A DNA stretch of 18,163 bases, taken from the NCBI GenBank assembly GCA_963608705.1, contig CAVDHB010000032.1:1-18163 (forward strand), given 5' to 3'. The stretch comes from CAVDHB01 sp963608705 (GTDB lineage Bacteria; Bacteroidota; Bacteroidia; Bacteroidales; Bacteroidaceae). Positions 13,616 to 18,163 of the stretch are shown piece after piece; position 1 is the stretch's first letter, and every line of letters begins with the position of its first letter. The notes beneath the pieces were generated by a model, which was given only the letters and a program-made list of their open reading frames with translations, was not told where the DNA came from and searched no databases. The position numbers and the translations under genes are program-made.

Positions 13616-16384
13616 TCAATGCGCTTCCAGCCAATTCTTTCCCCATCCACCATCAGCTACGAGAGGCACTCGCATCTTGTAGGCGTTCTCCATCTCGGAC
13701 AACACGATTTGCTCCACCTTCTCTTTCTCCTCGGGATAGACGCTGAAGTCCAACTCATCGTGAACCTGAATGAGCATCTTGGAACGGATACCCTCTTCCT
13801 TGAAACGACGGTAGATGGCTATCATGGCTTTCTTGATAATGTCCGCCGCACTGCCTTGGATAGGGGCGTTGATGGCGTTACGCTCGGCATAGCCACGCAC
13901 CACGGCATTGTGGGAATTGATGTCGGGAAGATAGCAGCGGCGTTCCATGATAGTTTCCGTATATCCTTTCTCTCTCGCCTTGGCGATGCTGGCCTCCATA
14001 TACGCCTTGATTTGGGGATAGGTCTGGAAATAGCCGTCTATCAACTCCTTGGCTTCCTTGCGGGGAATACCCAAACGCTCCGAAAGACCGAAAGCACTGA
14101 TGCCGTAGATGATTCCAAAGTTGGCCGTCTTGGCTTTCGCCCGCTCTGTCTTTGTCACCTCGTCCAAGGGAACCTTATAGATTTTAGCGGCAGTAGAGGC
14201 ATGGATGTCCTTACCCTCATTGAAAGCCTCCACCATGTTCGGGTCATTGCTCAAATGCGCCATGATGCGCAGTTCCACCTGTGAGTAGTCGGCAGAATAG
14301 AAGAGACATCCCTCATCGGGAATGAACACTTTACGTATTTCCTTGCCGTCGTCATCACGGATGGGGATGTTCTGTAAGTTCGGGTTGGAGGAACTTAAAC
14401 GCCCGGTAGCCGCCACAGTCTGGTTATAAGAGGTGTGAATGCGTCCTGTGCGGGGATTAATCAGCGTGGGCAAGCTGTCCACATAGGTGGAAAGCAGTTT
14501 CTTCAAGCCTCGGTAGTCCAAGATTTTCTCCACTACGGGACTTTTCGCCTTCAGACTTTGCAAGACTTCCTCGGAAGTGACATAATTGCCCGTCTTTGTC
14601 TTCTTCGGCTTCTCGGAGAGTTTCAGTTTCTCGAACAAGATGGTACCCACTTGACGAGGGGAGGAGATATTGAAACGTTCACCGACTTCCTTGAAAATTT
14701 CCTCTTCTATTTCTTTCATGCGAAGGGTGAAATGCCGGGAAGTCTCCTTCAACGCCTCGGTATCTATCCGCACGCCACACCGTTCCATGTACGCCAAGAC
14801 AGGCACCAACGGCATTTCTATCTCCTGAAAAAGCTTCTCGGCCTCCTGTTGTTTCAGCAAAGGAGCAAGCACCTCCTTCAGTTGTAACGTAATGTCCGCA
14901 TCCTCGGCAGCGTATTCGTAGACCTCTTTAGGGGAAAGGTCTCGCATATTCTTTTGTTTCTTTCCTTTCGGGCCAATAAGTTCCTCGATATGCACCGTGC
15001 GGTAATGGAGCAGGTGCTCCGCCATATCGTCCATATTGTGCCGGAGTTCGGGATGGAGCAGGTAATGGGCTATCATCGTGTCGAACATCGGGCCATCCAC
15101 CTCAATATCGTAGTTCTTCAACACCTGCATGTCATACTTTATATTCTGGCCGATTTTCAGGCTGCGGGTATTCTCATACGCTTTCTTGAACTGATTCATG
15201 AAACGACGGGCTTCCACTTGGTCGGCAGGCACTGGCACATAAAACGCCTCGTGGGGAGTGAAAGAAAAGCTCAGTCCTACGAGTTCAGCGTCAATAGGGT
15301 CAGTTCCGGTCGTTTCCGTGTCTAAACTGAAAGCGTCCGCAGTCTCTAATTTTCTTATTAAATCCGCTATATCTTTTTCTGTATCAACAAGATAGTAAAA
15401 ATGAGGCGTGTTTTGAACCGTCTGAGATTTCGTTATTTGCTCCGTTCCTGTAGGAGAGGGGGTCATTTCCGCAAAGAGATCGCCTTGTAAAGGAATATTT
15501 TTTTGCGGTTGTTGAGCTTCGTTAAGTATTCGCTCACCCAACGCCTTAAACTCCAATCTGGCCAAGATGGCACGCATCGCCTCTTTGTCCATATCCTTCC
15601 GGGCAAGTGCGTCCATATCCAACTCAATGGGCACATCCTTTACGATGGTCGCCAGTTGCTTGGAGAAGCGAATATCTTCGGCGTGTTCCTCCACTTTCTT
15701 GCGCAACGCCCCTTTCAGTTGCTCCGTATGCGCCAGCAGATTCTCCACGCTTCCGAAATCATGCAGGAGTTTTTCCGCTGTCTTCGGTCCTACGCCCGCA
15801 CATCCGGGAATGTTGTCTGCCGCATCCCCCATCAATCCCAAAAGGTCGATGACTTGCGAGGGATGCTCTATGTCGTACTTCCGCTTGACTTCCTCCACGC
15901 CCAACTTCTCATAATCCTTTCCCTTCACCGGCGGACGGAGCATATAGACACACGCATCCACCAACTGCGCATAGTCTTTGTCGGGAGTAATCATATACGT
16001 CTCTATTCCCCGCTTTCCAGCCTGATAGGAGAGGGTGCCTATCACATCGTCCGCCTCGTAGTTCGGCACTTCAAGGATAGGAATGTGGTAAGCGTTCAGT
16101 ATCTCCTTTATAATAGGTACGGCAAAACGAATTGCCTCGGGTGTTTCCTCCCGTTGCGCTTTATAGTCCGGATAGATTTTATGACGGAACGTGCCGCCTT
16201 TCGGGTCGAACGCCACGCCGATATGCGTAGGCTCCATCTTGGTCAGAATCTCATCAAGGGTGTTCAAGAAGCCGAACACCGCCGAAGTATTCTCCCCTTT
16301 CGTGTTAATACGAGGGGCGCGAATCAACGCATAGTAGCCACGGAAAATCAGTGCGTATGCATCAAGCAGATATAATTTTTCCAT
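13616..16384 (-). CDS. polA: DNA polymerase I, 922 aa
   Basis: PolA fills gaps in excision repair and removes RNA primers of Okazaki fragments. All three domains are present. The 5'-3' exonuclease spans about 1-290 (LLDAYALIFRGYYAL at the start, YEADDVIGTL 109-118, LMGDAADNIPG 184-194). The 3'-5' proofreading domain (about 325-510) has D355/E357 in LDTETTG, GQNIKYD (D418) and Y491/D495 in YAAED, so proofreading residues are kept, unlike in Taq polymerase. The polymerase domain runs from about 520 to 922: motif A DYSQVE (D699), O-helix RAKAKTANFGIIYG (R748, K752, F756, Y760) and motif C QVHDE (D876). F756 matches the dideoxynucleotide-discriminating Phe of E. coli. The length is normal and the C-terminus WGKNWLEAH is canonical. 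The gene is divergent from the polyprenyl synthase across 89 bp and ends at its own terminator. Confidence 0.98.
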   Translation of the reverse strand: MEKLYLLDAYALIFRGYYALIRAPRINTKGENTSAVFGFLNTLDEILTKMEPTHIGVAFDPKGGTFRHKIYPDYKAQREETPEAIRFAVPIIKEILNAYHIPILEVPNYEADDVIGTLSYQAGKRGIETYMITPDKDYAQLVDACVYMLRPPVKGKDYEKLGVEEVKRKYDIEHPSQVIDLLGLMGDAADNIPGCAGVGPKTAEKLLHDFGSVENLLAHTEQLKGALRKKVEEHAEDIRFSKQLATIVKDVPIELDMDALARKDMDKEAMRAILARLEFKALGERILNEAQQPQKNIPLQGDLFAEMTPSPTGTEQITKSQTVQNTPHFYYLVDTEKDIADLIRKLETADAFSLDTETTGTDPIDAELVGLSFSFTPHEAFYVPVPADQVEARRFMNQFKKAYENTRSLKIGQNIKYDMQVLKNYDIEVDGPMFDTMIAHYLLHPELRHNMDDMAEHLLHYRTVHIEELIGPKGKKQKNMRDLSPKEVYEYAAEDADITLQLKEVLAPLLKQQEAEKLFQEIEMPLVPVLAYMERCGVRIDTEALKETSRHFTLRMKEIEEEIFKEVGERFNISSPRQVGTILFEKLKLSEKPKKTKTGNYVTSEEVLQSLKAKSPVVEKILDYRGLKKLLSTYVDSLPTLINPRTGRIHTSYNQTVAATGRLSSSNPNLQNIPIRDDDGKEIRKVFIPDEGCLFYSADYSQVELRIMAHLSNDPNMVEAFNEGKDIHASTAAKIYKVPLDEVTKTERAKAKTANFGIIYGISAFGLSERLGIPRKEAKELIDGYFQTYPQIKAYMEASIAKAREKGYTETIMERRCYLPDINSHNAVVRGYAERNAINAPIQGSAADIIKKAMIAIYRRFKEEGIRSKMLIQVHDELDFSVYPEEKEKVEQIVLSEMENAYKMRVPLVADGGWGKNWLEAH

Positions 16385-16399
16385 ATATGTTTTTAAAAT

Positions 16400-16414
16400 C
16401 CGTGGTAAATGTAC
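16400..16414 (-). promoter_or_regulatory. Likely polA promoter element
   Basis: TACATTTA on the minus strand (16406-16413) is one base from the -7 consensus, about 21 nt before the polA ATG. It lies in CCGTGGTAAATGTAC, nearly identical to the element before the large lipoprotein gene. No clear -33 box is seen. Confidence 0.4.
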
Positions 16415-16445
16415 GAAAAAATACGCTTGCTATCTATTTTATTTG

Positions 16446-16453
16446 TACTTTTG
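16446..16453 (+). promoter_or_regulatory. -7 box of the polyprenyl synthase gene
   Basis: TACTTTTG matches TAnnTTTG, 20 nt before the ATG at 16474. A TTGC at 16427-16430 is the nearest -33 candidate but the spacing is short. The box lies within the upstream part of the longer open frame and so supports the ATG at 16474. Confidence 0.5.
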
Positions 16454-16473
16454 TAGCAAAATTCTTCTTTTAT

Positions 16474-17448
16474 ATGGACGCATTAGCACAAATACAAAAG
16501 CCGATAAAGGCTGAATTGGACGAGTACAGGAAGTTGTTTGAGAAAGCACTGACACATGACAGTGCCTTGTTGGGCAATGTACTCCAACATATCCGCAGCC
16601 GGAAAGGGAAGATGATGCGTCCGATGTTAGTACTGTTGGCGGCCAAATGGGCTGGGGGAGTGAATGCCTCCACACTGCATGCCGCCGTAACCTTGGAAGT
16701 GCTACACACCGCCAGTCTGGTACATGACGATGTGGTTGACGAAAGTGCTAAACGCCGGGGACAGTTGTCGGTGAATGCGGCCTATAATAATAAGGTGGCG
16801 GTACTGGTGGGCGACTACCTGCTTTCCACCGCTCTCATTTATTCCGCTTTCACCAACCATATAAAGATAGTGGAGAAGATTTCCCTACTTGGGCAAACCT
16901 TGTCGGAAGGAGAATTGTTGCAACTCTCCAATGTGTCTAAAGAAGAAATCGTAAGCGAGGAGTCTTATTTCCAAGTCATTTCCAAGAAAACCGCGGCTCT
17001 CTTCGCCGCTTGCGGTGAAATCGGGGCTATCTCTGCGGGAAACAATCCTGAGATAGCGATGAAAACGAGACGTTTTGGCGAAATTGTCGGTATCTGTTTC
17101 CAAATCCGTGATGACATTTTCGATTATTACACGAATGCGGCCATAGGCAAACCCACCGGCAACGACTTGCGTGAGGGCAAGCTGACTTTGCCTGTCCTGT
17201 ATGCGTTGCGCAGCACAGGGGATGAGCGTATGCGTGCTTTGGCTTTCAAAGTGAAAGAGGGGGAGGTCAATGACGAGGAGATTCACGAGTTGGTAGAATT
17301 CACCAAAGCACACGGTGGAATCGAATATGCCGAGCGGAAAATGGAAGAACTCCGTCAGGAGGCGTATGAATTGTTGAATGATTGTCCGTCAGCTTTACAA
17401 ACATCCCTGAAAACGTATATCGATTTTTGTATTGAACGGAAAAAGTAA
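16474..17448 (+). CDS. Long-chain polyprenyl diphosphate synthase (IspB-like), 324 aa
   Basis: This is a trans-isoprenyl diphosphate synthase that extends farnesyl diphosphate with isopentenyl diphosphate, most likely to make the menaquinone side chain. The first Asp-rich motif LVHDDVVDE (D85, D86, D89) and the second QIRDDIFD (D213, D214, D217) are intact, as are GKMMRP (45-50), KRRGQ (93-97), KKTA (171-174) and GNDLREGK (229-236). The residues four and five before the first motif are small (A80, S81), with no bulky Phe or Tyr stop, which indicates a long-chain product; exact chain length is not readable. The frame is open back to 16351, but that would overlap polA and add a hydrophobic stretch foreign to the family; the ATG at 16474 gives the normal N-terminus and follows a -7 box. 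Confidence 0.95.
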   Translation: MDALAQIQKPIKAELDEYRKLFEKALTHDSALLGNVLQHIRSRKGKMMRPMLVLLAAKWAGGVNASTLHAAVTLEVLHTASLVHDDVVDESAKRRGQLSVNAAYNNKVAVLVGDYLLSTALIYSAFTNHIKIVEKISLLGQTLSEGELLQLSNVSKEEIVSEESYFQVISKKTAALFAACGEIGAISAGNNPEIAMKTRRFGEIVGICFQIRDDIFDYYTNAAIGKPTGNDLREGKLTLPVLYALRSTGDERMRALAFKVKEGEVNDEEIHELVEFTKAHGGIEYAERKMEELRQEAYELLNDCPSALQTSLKTYIDFCIERKK

Positions 17449-17450
17449 GA

Positions 17451-17473
17451 ATTTATCCGCTATCGTACCACCG
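17451..17473 (+). repeat. Single end of the ATGATTATCCGC repeat family
   Basis: TTATCCGCTATCGTACCACC (within 17451-17473) matches the left end at 17817 with few changes. It begins directly after the stop codon of the polyprenyl synthase gene. No inverted partner is visible before 17817. Confidence 0.6.
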
Positions 17474-17500
17474 ATAGATACAATACGGTGAATAGCGACT

Positions 17501-17570
17501 CATAACTCACCGTGTAAATTTCGTCATGCGGTGAGTAAATTTTGCCATACGGTGAGTTATGAATTCTTTT
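17501..17570 (+). terminator. Long inverted repeat downstream of the polyprenyl synthase, possible terminator
   Basis: CATAACTCACCGT (17501-17513) is a perfect 13-bp inverted match of ACGGTGAGTTATG (17549-17561), with a 35-nt loop holding another GCGGTGAGT, followed by CTTTTT (17565-17570). It may end the synthase message, but it is also part of the ACTCACCGT repeat family. Confidence 0.5.
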
Positions 17571-17710
17571 TCACTGGATTCCTCACGAAGAGTACGAACG
17601 TATCCTGTTCTCTACAGCGGAGACTTCTTATACTCAATTTAGAAAATACACACACGCTGTTCTTTTGAGAACAAGGAAACAGCCATTCACAGAAAAAATA
17701 TCGGGGATTC

Positions 17711-17816
17711 ACCTACATAACTACATAAACCACTCATAAAATACTGTATATTAAAATGATAGCTTTATGTAGTAAGAGCGGTTTACCTACATTTTACTAC
17801 ATAAAACTACATAATA
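17711..17816. repeat. CTACATA repeats with a 12-bp inverted repeat
   Basis: ACTACATAA-like words occur near 17711-17726 and 17797-17814. TTTATGTAGTAA (17764-17775) and TTACTACATAAA (17794-17805) form a perfect 12-bp inverted repeat with an 18-nt loop. Function unknown; it may be a protein-binding site or decayed mobile DNA. Confidence 0.6.
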
Positions 17817-17874
17817 ATTATCCGCAAACATACCACCGTACTATCTTGTACATTGCAATATAACGACTAAACTA

Positions 17875-17902
17875 GTAGAGACGCGATTCATCGCGTCTCC
17901 AC
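17875..17902. repeat. Dispersed 28-bp palindrome, copy 4
   Basis: GTAGAGACGC and GCGTCTCCAC surround GATTCATC. It lies inside the TIR-bounded unit. Confidence 0.85.
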
Positions 17903-17944
17903 ATTCATCTGTGATGACTTGTATCTGTGATTACACTATGAAAA

Positions 17945-17972
17945 GCGGAGACGCGATAAATCGCGTCTCTAC
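17945..17972. repeat. Dispersed 28-bp palindrome, copy 5
   Basis: GCGGAGACGC and GCGTCTCTAC surround GATAAATC. It lies 70 bp after copy 4 in the same unit. Confidence 0.85.
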
Positions 17973-18057
17973 CTAAACAATGTTGATTAGTGGTACGATT
18001 GCGGATAATCATTGTATTCTTTTAGCATATCTCCCGCACGGTGCATAAGCTCTTGTA

Positions 18058-18134
18058 ACTCACCGTAGAAAATAAATTACTCACCGTAGAAATTTCGTAA
18101 CTCACCGCAGAAATTTTATTATTCACCGTAAAAA
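18058..18134 (+). repeat. Four direct repeats with an exact 21-bp period
   Basis: ACTCACCGTAGAAA (18058), ACTCACCGTAGAAA (18079), ACTCACCGCAGAAA (18100) and ATTCACCGTAAAAA (18121) start 21 bp apart, two helical turns. The words between them are A/T-rich and vary. They are too closely spaced for a CRISPR. The array may continue beyond the right edge, but the last copy is already decayed. Confidence 0.85.
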
Positions 18135-18163
18135 AACGACCATGAGACTCAGAACCATTACCA

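Larger units (their letters stand above)
17817..18012. mobile_element. MITE-like unit of 196 bp with terminal inverted repeats
   Basis: The left end ATTATCCGCAAACATACCAC (from 17817) and the right end, whose complement reads ATGATTATCCGCAATCGTACCA (18012-17991), are close inverted repeats of about 20 bp. The interior has two 28-bp palindromes (17875 and 17945) and no coding frame. No target-site duplication is certain. A non-autonomous element moved by an unlinked enzyme is the simplest reading. Confidence 0.6.
17449..18163. other. 715-bp repeat-rich region without a supported gene
   Basis: All frames are interrupted or tiny. The region holds a long hairpin, repeats of CTACATA, a TIR-bounded unit with two palindromes, and a four-copy 21-bp array. 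Composition is A/T-rich compared with the flanking genes. Confidence 0.65.

Noticed and set aside
15503..16375. 290-aa plus-strand frame opposite polA
   Set aside because: Antisense shadow of a fully conserved polA exonuclease region.
16351..16473. N-terminal extension of the polyprenyl synthase frame
   Set aside because: It overlaps the start of polA, adds a Phe-rich stretch foreign to the family and contains the likely -7 box.
18058..18134. 21-bp repeats as a CRISPR array
   Set aside because: The conserved core is about 14 bp with 7-bp A/T-rich gaps; there are no spacer-length unique sequences and no cas genes.

Overview
The window looks like a chromosomal segment of a Bacteroides-type gut Bacteroidota. 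The reasons are several copies of the genus-typical -7 promoter box (TAnnTTTG), lipoproteins with a short lipobox and, in one case, an acidic tail after the cysteine, a DUF4988/PL29-N-type surface lipoprotein, an OmpA-family porin-like protein, and many Rpn-type and AAA-ATPase_like/PD-(D/E)XK genes. The species cannot be fixed from the sequence alone.

Layout. (1) 1-3260, minus strand: an Rpn-family PD-(D/E)XK nuclease (117-1031), a non-coding stretch with a strong hairpin, then a compact two-gene operon of an ABC/SMC-like ATPase (2081-3259) and a 208-aa partner of unknown family (1450-2076). That operon is the best candidate here for an undescribed defence or conflict module. (2) 3260-8650, minus strand: an envelope block. 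A 1015-aa surface lipoprotein with a coiled coil and collagen-like repeats is followed by a tight run of small lipoprotein, DUF1573 lipoprotein and OmpA-family protein, closed by a clear intrinsic terminator. (3) 8650-10004: a repeat-bearing gap and a second Rpn-family gene on the plus strand. (4) 10049-13603: a direct tandem duplication of 1,776 bp. Each copy carries one 525-aa AAA-ATPase_like/PD-(D/E)XK gene (minus strand), its promoter and one 28-bp palindrome. The copies are identical over long blocks and clearly diverged in between. (5) 13616-17448: housekeeping genes, polA (minus) and a long-chain polyprenyl diphosphate synthase (plus), divergently transcribed. (6) 17449-18163: no gene, but dense with repeats.

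A second layer runs through the accessory parts. A 28-bp palindrome with arms like GTAGAGACGC occurs five times (3385, 10114, 11893, 17875, 17945). A second motif, ATGATTATCCGCAATCATAC, occurs in direct and inverted orientation near these palindromes. In two places it forms terminal inverted repeats around short MITE-like units (8872-8949 and 17817-18012). A third family, ACTCACCGTAGAAA, is arranged as four copies at an exact 21-bp period near the right edge and as inverted copies just after the polyprenyl synthase. The clustering of these non-coding repeats with PD-(D/E)XK-family genes is seen directly; a functional link is only a hypothesis.

The genes do not form a single pathway. PolA and the polyprenyl synthase are core functions (DNA repair/Okazaki processing; quinone side chain). 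The envelope block is a likely co-expressed lipoprotein/OmpA unit. The nuclease and ATPase genes are accessory.
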